A stretch of 64,000 nt of DNA from Dysidea avara. Its lineage: Eukaryota > Porifera > Demospongiae > Dictyoceratida > Dysideidae. Below are positions 20,001-30,652 of this stretch, piece after piece. The position numbers and the translations under genes were made by a program. The stretch is taken from positions 49,189,883 to 49,253,882 of the forward strand of contig NC_089275.1 in the NCBI RefSeq assembly GCF_963678975.1. The letters are read 5' to 3'. The notes beneath the pieces were generated by a model. The model saw only the letters and a program-made list of their open reading frames with translations, ran no database searches and had not been told where the DNA came from. How positions within the stretch are numbered: position 1 is the stretch's first letter; every line of letters begins with the position of its first letter.

Positions 20001-22672
20001 GTAGACTCGTGCCCAGACCCCACCCACTGCTCAATGCAGTGGGTGGGGTCTGGGCACAAGACTGCTGGTCAGAAGTCCATCTGCGTCTAAATTAAATTAG
20101 CTATAATTATGAAAATTAACTGCCATCATAGCTCAGCATATTTTTACAAAATTTTTTATTACAAAAAATTTGTTAGGCGAATATTTTCAACTTTTACGAA
20201 ATTTTTGCATTACGGAAATTTGGCGCTATACGGTAGAGCAGTCATTTCCATAGTTCTATTAACTGAGAATCTGGATAAGTGGTGTCTGGATAACTGAGGT
20301 TCTACTGTATATTACTTTCAATAGTGCTGTAGGTCACCAACTAAAGTTCAGCAAACTCACAACTCAATTAATTTAATAGCTAATGGTGAAGTATGCAAAT
20401 ACACAACCAATACAAAGTCTATGGTTATAAGTTCCTAAATGAATTACATTGGGAAAGGTTTTAACTTCTAAAAATACACAGAGATAAGTTGTTTGGGCAG
20501 AAGAGTTTGCAGTCTGATGGCTTTAGTGTTACAGTGCTTTGTGCGATAACTAATAACAAGAGTTCATAATATATATACTGAGGAGAGTATCCTACTCTCA
20601 TATACCCCTGTAGAAGGGTGTATCGTGAAGTTATGATGTAATACTTCTGAGTTCGCCCATTTTTCTTTGTATAATTAATGATGTCATTAGTTGAAAATGG
20701 TATCGATTGAACGTGTGCCTAACAACGTCGCTAGCAACCAAATTAACTCCAACTCTAAGCGTTTCTCACCAAACTACAATCGTTTCTTCATGGGTTAAAA
20801 CTCCTTCGTAGGCATTTCTTGCTAAGCCATTCACAAATATGGCTATCCTGAGTGTCACGAGTGTAAAATGGTGCTAATGATTCTTGCACTTTTACGGCTG
20901 CCCACACATCACAAACCACAACATCTTGTCGTTACGTCCTAACTTCATGATACGCCTTTCTACAGGGGTATATGAGAGTAGGATACTCTCCTTAGTATAT
21001 ATATTATGAACTCTTGGTGTTAGTATATTGTCAGGACCACAAACAGCATACCTTTGCATTTTTGCATTACCACACTATTAACATTCACACTGCCTGAAAT
21101 GCTGTGTAGTGGTAATACAAGAATTGTTGCTTCACATGTTAAATATTATTTAAACATCAATTAACTGAAAGTTGTGCCAGGACCCCATCAGCACTGCAAA
21201 GGCCTGGTCACGCACTGACAGATTAAATTACATACCTAAAATATGGAGTGGTTTCCAGCACTTAGAAAAGGTTCATTCAGCTCATTGTGTTGAACAATAA
21301 AGCATACAAATAATGTGGCTTACTTATTAGTTATATAGTTGGACTGTTGTCCCAGTTAACAAGTGCTGTACTTTTACTGCTATTTTTATCATGAAATGGT
21401 ATGTTTTGTGTGATTTACGGCTGACAGTAACAAGTATCCATATTTTGATGGGTGTGTAACATAGAAATGGGACCTGCACAACTTATAACCCTTATGCAAA
21501 TTACCTTGACTGACTTATCTGTTTTGTGTAGGTGGTTCCATGGATGTATCGATCGTATAGATGTTGAGAAACGGTTGTTTTCTGCTCCTGTTGGATCTTT
21601 CCTTGTGCGTAGTGTCATTGAAACGGGTGCTTATTCTCTCTGTGTTAGAGATGTAGAAAAGGTGAAGTTCTACAGAATACGATATATAGATGATGATACC
21701 AGGAAATGCTTTATCACTAGACGGGTGTGTTTTGATACTGTACAAGAACTAATTGCCTACTATAGCTGTCAAGCAGATGGTCTTTGTACTACATTGAGTA
21801 CACCTTGTCAACTTGTTGAACCACTACCAACTGCAGGATTGTCAAGGAAAACTAACAAAACTTGCAAAATTGAACGAGATTTAATTCAACTTAAAAGACA
21901 ACTAGGTGCAGGGAAATTCTGTGATGTATGGGGGGGAGTGTGGAATGGCATGGCTGCAGTTGCTGTGAAAGTGTTTAAATCTGGTATTGTGGCTCCATCT
22001 GAATTTCTAAGTGAGGTAGTTTTGATGAAACAACTTCAACATACCAATGTAATCCAAGTATATGGACTATGCGCACAAGAGGACCCCATCTACATGGTGA
22101 TGGAGTTGATGAAACATGGCAGCTTGTTAGAGTACCTCAGAGGTGATGGTCGTTCTCTAAAGCTTCCCCAACTAATAGATATGGGAGCACAAGTAGCAGC
22201 TGGAATGGCTTACCTTGAGGAGAAAAATTATATCCATCAAGATCTTGCTGCAAGAAATATTTTAGTATCAGAGAATCTTATCTGTAAGGTGGCAGATTTT
22301 GGCTTAGCCCGAGTCATTGATGAAGATATCTATGAAGCACACACTGGAGCAAAGTTCCCCATCAAGTGGACAGCTCCAGAGGCTGCAATGTATAATCGTT
22401 TTACCGTAAAATCTGATGTGTGGTCATTTGGTATCCTACTTTACGAGTTGATCACCTATGATCGTTTCCCTTACCCCGGAATGAATAATGCTGAAGTCTT
22501 AGAAGCATTGCAAACAGGTTATCGTATGCCATGTCCGATGGGTTGTCCAGAACTGCTCCATCAAATTATGTTAAAGTGTTGGAAGGATGATGCGGCATCT
22601 AGATTAACATTTGAAACCCTTCATTGGCAACTGGATGATTTTTTTCATTTGGATGAACAGTTAAATACATAA
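17036..22672 (+). CDS. RING-SH3-SH2-tyrosine kinase fusion (disrupted)
   Basis: Exon 1 is 17,036-17,969 and exon 2 is 21,532-22,672. Donor GA|GTAAGT joins acceptor TTTTGTGTAG to give SLHA-EE-WFHG, the usual Src SH3-SH2 linker. Without the 80-bp insertion at 17,270-17,349 the frame is continuous for 664 codons. Order: C3HC4 RING (C20, C23, C35, H37, C40, C43, C60, C63); acidic NEVDNE repeats (about 163-198); SH3 (222-279, AKYDY, WW, IPSNY); SH2 (286-380, FLVRS Arg311); kinase (from about 408: GAGKFC loop, VAVK Lys431, HQD 520-522 in place of HRD, DFG 540-542, activation Tyr552, APE). No N-terminal myristoylation Gly and no C-terminal regulatory Tyr. Predicted role: a tyrosine kinase coupled to E3 ubiquitin ligase activity. 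The insertion shifts frame and adds a stop, so this copy yields a truncated RING protein unless bypassed. AATAAA at 22,703. Confidence 0.8.
17270..17349 (+). mobile_element. 80-bp SINE-tail insertion in RING exon
   Basis: The segment ends in TGCTGTAAAGCATTAATAAA plus poly-A and is flanked by a short AAACT duplication (17,266 and 17,346). It matches the 3' tails at 16,045 and 16,300. Removing exactly 80 bases restores the host frame (ATT CCA ACA AAC then TTT ACT ATT AAA). It introduces stop codons and a polyadenylation-like AATAAA. Confidence 0.8.
17605..17717 (+). repeat. In-frame 18-bp coding minisatellite
   Basis: About five tandem copies of GATAATGAGAATGAGGTT encode an acidic, asparagine-rich NEVDNE linker between RING and SH3. 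The near-identical codons suggest recent slippage and likely length polymorphism. Confidence 0.8.
18135..18465. repeat. Diverged direct repeat in kinase intron
   Basis: Two diverged direct copies of a segment of about 130 bp (CCTGTAACATTGGCAACACATG... and CCTGTAACACTGGCAACGCATG...) each end in a TTGTAGTC motif. Origin unknown. Confidence 0.45.
18466..18606. mobile_element. 141-bp hairpin MITE
   Basis: Left arm ATAAGTTAGACGTCAAGAACC is mirrored by GGTTCTTGATGTCTAACTTAT. The loop region shares the CCTTCAGG...GGGTGCTACAG...AGGGCCTTC core with the hairpin at 3865-4010. It lies in the intron of the RING-kinase gene. Confidence 0.65.
19027..19488 (+). mobile_element. MITE, GGATCC-type ends, copy 1
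   Basis: Ends AGGGACGGATCCAGGAGCTGG and CATCCTGGATCCGCCATTG form an imperfect inverted repeat. A second copy lies in reverse orientation at 28,008-28,486, with shared interior blocks (GGCGCCTC/GAGGCGCC, and AAGTCTTAA near CAGATGGTTGTG). It includes a (TG)n-(G)n stretch. Confidence 0.65.
19530..20307. mobile_element. pogo/Tigger-like MITE with TA target
   Basis: CAGTGGAACCTCAGTTATC at 19,530 and GATAACTGAGGTTCTACTG ending at 20,307 are inverted and flanked by TA on both sides, as for Tc1/mariner-pogo elements. The 778-bp interior has no transposase and contains the perfect hairpin at 19,999-20,066. It lies in the kinase intron. Confidence 0.7.
19999..20066. repeat. Strong GC-rich hairpin
   Basis: About 30 bp of near-perfect inverted repeat (GTGCCCAGACCCCACCCACT and complement) around a TCAAT loop, inside the pogo-like element. 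It could fold back in RNA. Confidence 0.7.
20558..21016. mobile_element. 459-bp MITE, copy 1
   Basis: TIRs of about 80 bp: CAAGAGTTCATAATATATAT...CTCTCATATACCCCTGTAGA and the complement at the right end. It is nearly identical to 43,512-43,970. No coding capacity. It is within the kinase intron. Confidence 0.75.
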
Positions 22673-23560
22673 TGCTACTTTATTAGACGGTTAAATTAAT
22701 ATAATAAAATGGCTAACTATGCATGCTAATTATTTACTCCAACATTGTATTTGGTTTCCACTGTAAAACGTATGCTATATTTATCATGCATGTACATGAA
22801 ACAATTTGTGCTGTATGATCATTTCTGCAATTAGTAATTTATGCTGACCCTATCATAAAAGTTTTGTTGTCAGTTGACGTGAGAGAGGAGACTTCATGGT
22901 ATGGTAATCATTCGTAAGGCTAAAATGAATTTGCTAGAATTGAAACTACCATTGAGCAAACAAACCGTCAAATGGAATCTTATTGATTTAAAATGTTTCA
23001 AAGTGTAGGACAATTAAGAAACAATTTTGTGCATCATTGTTAGGAGTTCAATCCAATTGCCATCTATGTGTAATAGTCGTAGATCTTGCAATTAAATTAA
23101 AACCCTTGTTTGAGCAGGCAGCTCGCATTGCTGTGTCCTGTTCTTACAGAATTTTTAATTCTAGAGCCTCCCCAGACTGGGATCGTTTAGACCACCTTAG
23201 GTAAACTTTAAGTATTACATATAGATATATATATATAGATTTTTGTGTGTGTGTGTATTGTAATTTAATTAATTAATGTAAGTCTTGCCAGGCCAGGGCT
23301 CCTGTACTGATCCATCAGCACTTGGTACCCCTGTGTCTATAGGCCCCTATATGCTTGTAATGTATATTTTGTCTTAATCATTAAGACGTTTATTCTCTCA
23401 TTTACAATCTCTGAAGAATCTTTCATTGTTTTATTATACTATAACATAAATCTAGTTGTCTGTCTTCAAAAACTCTGTAAAGTGGTGATAAAGTATTGCA
23501 CAATGTCATCAACTTATGATATTCACCTTTAATTAAAACTCGAAGCATCCTACGCCTTGT
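22673..23560. other. Kinase 3' flank and non-LTR tail
   Basis: After the kinase stop there is AATAAA at 22,703. From about 23,090 a plus-strand LINE C-terminal fragment reads LKPLFEQAARIAVSC...RIFNSR, followed by a 3' UTR with CCAGG...CTTGGTACCCCTGTG...AGGCCCC. The same arrangement recurs at 53,780-54,181. Confidence 0.5.
23089..23395 (+). pseudogene. Non-LTR element 3' end, copy 1
   Basis: Encodes the short C-terminal stretch KPLFEQAARIAVSCSYRIF ending in TAA near 23,203. Its 3' UTR shares CTTGGTACCCCTG and AGGCCCCT with the copy at 53,780-54,181. Truncated upstream by frame loss. Confidence 0.55.
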
Positions 23561-23790
23561 ATAGTTGTAAAACAATAAGAAGCGAATATCCCTACTGTGC
23601 TACACTCAATGCACAGTAGGGATATTCACTCAATGCACAGTAGGGATATTCACTTCTTATTGTTTTACAGTATTTGGACATTACGTACTACTCTGATCCA
23701 GCTTGTTTCAGTACTTTTTATTGCAGCATTATACACTGTCCCTAATCTAATTTAAAATTCCAAATTTTTTCTTATACTTGTTTGTGAAGT
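23560..23790. mobile_element. Truncated long-arm hairpin MITE
   Basis: Matches the right half of 4853-5155 (TATTTGGACATTACGTACTA through TTTAAAATTCCAAATTTT). Near its centre a 24-bp GATATTCACTCAATGCACAGTAGG-type segment is tandemly duplicated. Confidence 0.65.
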
Positions 23791-24057
23791 TTTTTTGCAA
23801 GCTCATGACCACTATATATCTGCTGAGTTACTCACAGCACTATTATACTAGATTATGACTCATACAATAACAACTGATCAGTTGGCGTGGCTCTACATAA
23901 GCCTGCAGACAATAATCGTCGTGGATTCGTGCATACCTAAGGACTGATGAATGGGCGTGGCTACCATATGTCTACAGACAGTAATTTACGTAAGTGGGCG
24001 TGGCTCACGAAAGAAGCAGAGCTATGCTATGACGTGTAGTAACACGTCCGCATTTAG

Positions 24058-24981
<924 letters not shown>

Positions 24982-25014
24982 TTAATTTAGCACGTGGGGT
25001 CAGACCCGAACAAA

Positions 25015-26262
25015 ATGTCTGTAGCTGCTCTACTAGTCACCTTCCTCACACTGTATGGTGTGAATGGACAACAAGTTGTCTGTCAAACGGATTGAATGAT
25101 ATCTCTAGGAGGGACCCAGTGTGTGCTAGTCAAATAGAGCAATTAAACTCACAATTGGACAGTGTTGGGAGCAACGCGTTACATAATATTATTACTTTTG
25201 TGATACTTAAGTGATATAACGAAATACGCTATAAAAACAATTAATATAACTCAAGTTATTTTACTTACAAATGTAATGCATTACCTAAGTAATATAGTTA
25301 CTGTAACAAGTCTAATATTATGTAATATTATTACTACAAGTAACGAAGTTACTAATTTCGTTAGTAACCCACTGAGTAACGCCTAGCCACAACGAAGTAA
25401 CGAAGCCTACTGAATGAAGCTTATTCACCAGCTTCTTACTTATAACCAAGATTTACGCATTGTCCAACAACGAAATCATGTCACGTGATAAGGTGGTAGT
25501 TTCACATGTGAATGCTTAAGGTTGTGGACACAAAGTAATATAATATGTAATATTATTATAGTTACTTTATTTTATGGGTAATATGTAACTGTAACTAAAT
25601 AGTTCAGCTGCAAGTAATATGTAACTAGTTACTTTTACAAAGTAACTTGCCCAACACTGACCAATACATGTCACAGTGTTTTTGTATAGTATTTTCAGGA
25701 CAGCATACAGCAGTTGGGGTGTTGTTTTGGTGAATCATTATTGCTATTTTCAATGTAAGTCCACACATTACTCTTCATTCTCCCTATTGATTTCACAAGT
25801 GTTTCCTACCCCTCAACAGGTTTGATAGTACTAGGAGTACACAGATCTAGAGGAGCCCAACGCCTGGAGCATACAGAGCATGACCAGTCCTCCAGACATG
25901 TGATGTAAGTATGATAGCAAGCCACAGTATTCACCATATGTTTGTTATGTATGCATTAGCTAACTGCATGTAGAGTTTTGGTGACCACAACTTTAGCTTG
26001 TTGCCTACCTATCAGCCAGTAGCTACTGGGGAGAAATCCGTCATAGTATAGCTATAGCCTGGTAAAATTCTACATAACAAATCAATACGTGAACAATTAA
26101 CTTGGAAAGTCATGTAACTTGATACTCAGGGAAGAAACCTCACAAGTCTCCTTCTACCAGCAGTTCTAGTAATGGTGCAGCAAGTGGGTGGGCAGTAAAT
26201 GGAGTAGTGATGATGTTTTCACTTGTGGTTATTCCACTGATGATCAACTCATTGTAGATAGT
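25015..26262 (+). pseudogene. Possible secreted/GPI-anchored protein gene, disrupted
   Basis: ATG 25,015 opens a 26-codon frame with a clear signal peptide (MSVAALLVTFLTLYGVNGQQ). A +1 frame continues NDISRRDPVCASQIEQLNSQ up to a MITE at 25,162. Three downstream exon-like segments have good AG/GTAAGT borders: 25,699-25,754, 25,820-25,904 and 26,130-26,262. The last ends in a Ser/Asn/Gly-rich stretch plus a hydrophobic tail (MMFSLVVIPLMINSL) typical of GPI signals, but only in a frame that does not follow from the previous exon. Either a pseudogene or a mis-modelled gene; no family recognised. Confidence 0.3.
25162..25665. mobile_element. GTTGGG...AACGCGTTAC-type MITE, copy 1
   Basis: Ends TGTTGGGAGCAACGCGTTAC and AGTAACTTGCCCAACA are inverted. 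The interior is rich in GTAATATTATTAC/AGTTAC motifs. Same family as 49,740-50,388. Confidence 0.65.
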
Positions 26263-26440
26263 ATAACTATTATACTTGACAATTAATCGTATTCTACAAC
26301 ATTCCTCATTGAAACAGTTATCAAATCAGGGACTAATTTCATATGCAAGAATTAATTATAATTACACACTTTGCTAATAGTGACCATAAACAACATCATC
26401 ACCTAATTAATTACCCCTGCAAAACCGATCACTGTTCCAG

Positions 26441-27272
26441 CATAGATAATGTATGCGTTCCTACTGGATTGGAAACGCCCGTATTATTTACGTAGTGACG
26501 TCATAGGCCATCCTCGTTTCGCTGCGCGTAAACTTTATGGCCTCGACAGGTGGAAGATTTCGCTGTTCTTGTAACCAGCAAATTAGTGTTTGTTGTTTAC
26601 AGCTGGGTTAGTTATCACCTACACTAATTGGAGGCTGGACTGGGTAGGGACGCTGGAGGGCAGTAAACAACAGCGTAAGAAAATTCAGGTTCAAAGGTGA
26701 AATATGGTGTTTCAAAACGGTTGTGCAAATTTCCTGAAGAAACAGAAAGTGTAGCATTGTTTCTTTGCTGCTGTTTACACCACTTGTAGCAGGTAGAGTG
26801 TAGTAGGCTAGCTAGATATTCATTGCTTCGCTGTATATTTCCACTGCCTCGATAAAACTTCAGAAAACAAGCACTACTTTGTGCTATTGTTTAGCTCAAG
26901 CTGAGCAGTACTGTAGCATAAAATTTATTTCAATGTATCACACATTTCTTTGGTTGTGTAAATGCGGTGACAAGAAGTTGGCTAATAGTACTGCTGTTGA
27001 ATTATTAGCTGGTGCGTACCTGCCATTGTCACCTGTCGCAAACAATATTTCTCCCACTGCCCACAGACACGCTGTGTTCTTGTTCAGTACACAACGCAAC
27101 ACAATAAGCAATGTAAAAGGAATGTCCACGCCTTCGAACCGGCCTTCAAACATGCAAGAGAAAGCCAAACAGCCACTCAACAAATTTCCCAATGTTTGGC
27201 GCACCGTAACTAGGATAGGAAAATAATTTAACTGGCGTTTCCAATCCAGTAGGAACGCATACATTATCTATG
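26441..27272. mobile_element. hAT-like non-autonomous element
   Basis: TIRs of about 38 bp (CATAGATAATGTATGCGTTC...GGAAACGCC and complement) are bounded by a GTTCCAG direct repeat (26,434 and 27,273), close to the 8-bp duplication of hAT elements. The interior frame at 26,879-27,226 matches nothing I recognise. Confidence 0.7.
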
Positions 27273-27678
27273 GTTCCAGTAGGGGTATAGCAAGAGGAAC
27301 ACTGAAACCAGCCAGCTATGCAGCTGCAGGTGGCACAAATAACTTGTATGTCCTATCACAATATAATTATACACAATACTAGCTACAAGGTCAATTCTAA
27401 AGACACTCATCACTTCATTCATTTGCTAATTGGCAGATCCCACTAATCATTATAATACATTTTAAACAGTAACATTGACTTATTTATGTTGTATTGATAT
27501 AATTTCAGTAGGCCTCAAGACTTAGGATTAATGATGGGTTAAAAGATAACTGAAAGCTCTGAGCAAATCACTCTAGCTATACTTTTTTGCAATAGCCACT
27601 GAGCATAATCTTGCAAGCTAAAAATAGTATAGGTTCCTTGTCTAACAGAACTTTTGCTGCCTCTAAATTTTATTGAAT

Positions 27679-29652
27679 ACTAGCATTGGTACCTGCCCTA
27701 CGTGCAGGGATCACTTTATAATAACAACCAAGCATTAAACATCAGTGCCATTCATGCCCTGCAGCATGCATGGTGGTAACATTTTTAATACCAACATCTT
27801 GCCAAAATCATGGGAAGCACGCAGGTACCCCTGAACCTGCAGAATTGCAGTAGCTAAACTAATGTAGTAATGTGTATGCTTATAACACATAGGTGTGAAC
27901 AATGTGGACGGTTTGTAGTACCTGTCCTATTATGCAGGCTATAGTTACATGTAGCATCATTTGATAAAAGATTGACCACAAAAGACATTATTTATTGGTA
28001 CCCAATGGCGGATCCAGGATGGGGCATTTGGGGCAAATGCCCCCCCCCCCCTCAATTTGTGGAGGAGCCACTGGCAGTCATACTTCTGATTAAAATAGCT
28101 ACTAAACTTTGTCGGGCCAAGAAACTCATGAAAATATGTACATTTTACTAGCAGTTGTTACAAATTCACCTGAAATCAAAGCGAACCAAAGTCAAATTAC
28201 CTGTGAAATTGTCACCAAGCACCTTCGTACGTACTTAGCGCCTCTAAAAATAATTATCGTGTTGCATTTGTTTAAGACATTCAGAGCCTTTTAAACAACT
28301 TTTAAGACTTCACAACCATCTGAAAAGGCAAAAATGGCAAAAATCAACAGTGAAACACTACTAAGAGGTGATTATTAGTTGCCTCAAAAAATGCAACACT
28401 GAACTAGAGAATCTGGCTCTCCCCAACCATTTACAACTTAGCTTGTTTGTGCCCCTCCCCTTGCCAACTCCTGGATCCGCCCCTGGTACCTACCCTATAA
28501 TGTAGAAGTTGCCATATTGCCGTTATATTGTGGGCATGCACATCATGTAATGGAAACCTTGCATTAAAATTCATGTAACTATGTTGCATGTATAATGAAT
28601 TAAAGACCATTAAATACCATTAGACCATCCTGCAAGTACACTGGAATGATTTGAGCATACAGATAATTTTAAACAGGAAAGCTGTGTGTAGCTACATAAG
28701 CAAATACAACTGTAATATTGTACTACCTGTCCATACCTATAATATTATGTCTACCACACAGGCACAAACTACATTTATTATGTGATATTAGTATAGTACC
28801 TGTCATGTAGGCCATACATATGACAATTAACTTACTGACAACAAAAAGAAACTACATAATGGTAGGGTGCAGTACATGCCTACAGTACAGGCTGAGCTTT
28901 GTATGTTAACAATACTACAACATTCCCTCCTGTTCCCTTTACTACACTACAACCTATTGTCATCACCTCTATCCTCCATGATCCCTACATTTACAGTACT
29001 GTATGAGTAAGCTACTACTGACAATTATCACCTATTGTCATCACCTTTGTGCAGTAAAATTAGCTACCACAAACTGTTATCAACCAATACAGTGGAACCT
29101 ATTAATCAGGACACTTGAAAATAAGGATCTGGACACTTGGTAATGCTCCTAAAGTATCCCTTAGCATGTAACTGAACTGAAAATTCAGGAAACCTTGATA
29201 ATCAGGACACTTTTGCTCAGTCCCTAATACACAGCCTTCACTGTAGAGTGAGAAAACCTGTTACCAAAAAGGCTGCCAAAATGAAAAAAGTTGTAGCAAA
29301 AAAGGTTGTTGAAGAAAAGTTGTAACCAAAAGGTTTGGAAACAGAAAAAAAAAGTGATACAACTGGGATTCGAACTCTCATCCTACCAGTTTCTAGCCTA
29401 ACGCTCTATACCACATGGACTAAATGTCACTTGTGGTTACAGAGGCTTTAAATGTTCACCCTTACACTAATCGCGCTGTAAATGACAAACGACGGCAGTT
29501 AGAAGCTTCATTTAAAAGCGAGGTAATTCTTAGATGATGAGCGTTTAGTTTGGCACAAAAAACGCTTTGATACGTGCATCATCTGGTGAGAAAATCGTTG
29601 GACGCCATCAGAATTGTAGACGGACAGACGGCTTTTCAGCTTTATATATACA
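27679..29652. repeat. Diverged copy of the 1.89-kb repeat
   Basis: Starts ACTAGCATTGGTACCTGCCC and ends GACGGACAGACGGCTTTTCAGC...TATATA, as the tandem units at 6378-10,156. It has a tRNA-like segment on the minus strand at about 29,360-29,430 (B box GAGTTCGAATCCC) and a GATGATGAGCGTTTAGTTT block. Interrupted by nested elements. Confidence 0.6.
28008..28486 (-). mobile_element. MITE, GGATCC-type ends, copy 2
   Basis: Reverse-oriented copy of 19,027-19,488: starts AATGGCGGATCCAGGATGGG and ends CCAACTCCTGGATCCGCCCCTG. Inserted within the 27,679 repeat. Confidence 0.65.
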
Positions 29653-30596
29653 GAAGATTAATACAATTTTCAAGTTAAGAAAAATTTCTATAAGATAGGA
29701 ATAATTTTTTTTTAAGTCTTATGTGCAAGGATTACTTTTACACAATTAGCATATCAATTTAATTCACTGGTTGTTATAATGATTGTTGCATTAAAATTTG
29801 TCTCCAGGACACCAGCTACATAAGCTATCATTACTACAACTTCACTCCTCAAACTAGCCACTGTAAAGTGCTGCATACACAAATGTGTAAATACAATAAC
29901 TATCACAAGTAGTGATCGTTCCAGTAGGAGGCCAGAAGAGAATTAAAATTGTGAGTAGTGCATAGAACCTGTGAATAATTTATAATTATATCTGAAAACA
30001 CTTAGCTTGTCCCTCTTAGCTAGTAGTGGATTGAATCTGTAAATGAATATTTTATATGCTATACTGCATGTGCTGCTATACTGCATGTGCGGTGCTCAAA
30101 AATTTAACCCTATTTTGTCCTTTGTGCATTATTGTTGGAAATAAATCCGTAATTTTTTTGCTGCTTTAAGCATATAATTATTATATGTGCATAACATACT
30201 ATATTGAATGACTACATACTTGCCTGCTTTATTTGAGTTATGGACTATTGTGTTAAATAAAATACAACATTTTTCACAGTAAGCTACTGTAATGCTTTTC
30301 AGACAAGGTTATATAATTATTTTAGCATCATGCATTATTCTGTCTATACACTGCCAACTTGATACTTGCAATAATTATGCCCAAGCACAATGAATTGTTA
30401 TTTAATACAATCCCCTACCTGGAGTTACACCATCAAATGAAGCCTTATAACAATAACACTTAACTAGAATAACCACAAAAGCTGGAAAAAAATTCTTTAT
30501 GCACATATAACTTAGTAGCTACTCCCTTTTCCAGATTGAATGATGTTTATAGAGTAACCTCACACATCAAGATTAATTGATTGATATTTCTAATAT

Positions 30597-30602
30597 TTTA
30601 TT
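30597..30602 (-). terminator. IQUB polyadenylation signal
   Basis: AATAAA on the minus strand about 50 nt beyond the IQUB stop codon at 30,653-30,655. Confidence 0.6.
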
Positions 30603-30652
30603 ATGAACAACAACAATAATATTACATGATGATATTAAGTGGATCATGTGAT

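Larger units (their letters stand above)
27273..30596. other. Repeat-filled intergenic region
   Basis: Holds a diverged third copy of the 1.89-kb repeat (27,679-29,652), interrupted by a MITE (28,008-28,486) and a pogo-like fragment (29,091-29,235, CAGTGGAACCTATTAATCAGG). No host exon seen. Confidence 0.5.

Noticed and set aside
26879-27226. 115-codon frame inside the hAT-like element
   Set aside because: No transposase motif and no neighbours; likely chance in a non-autonomous element.
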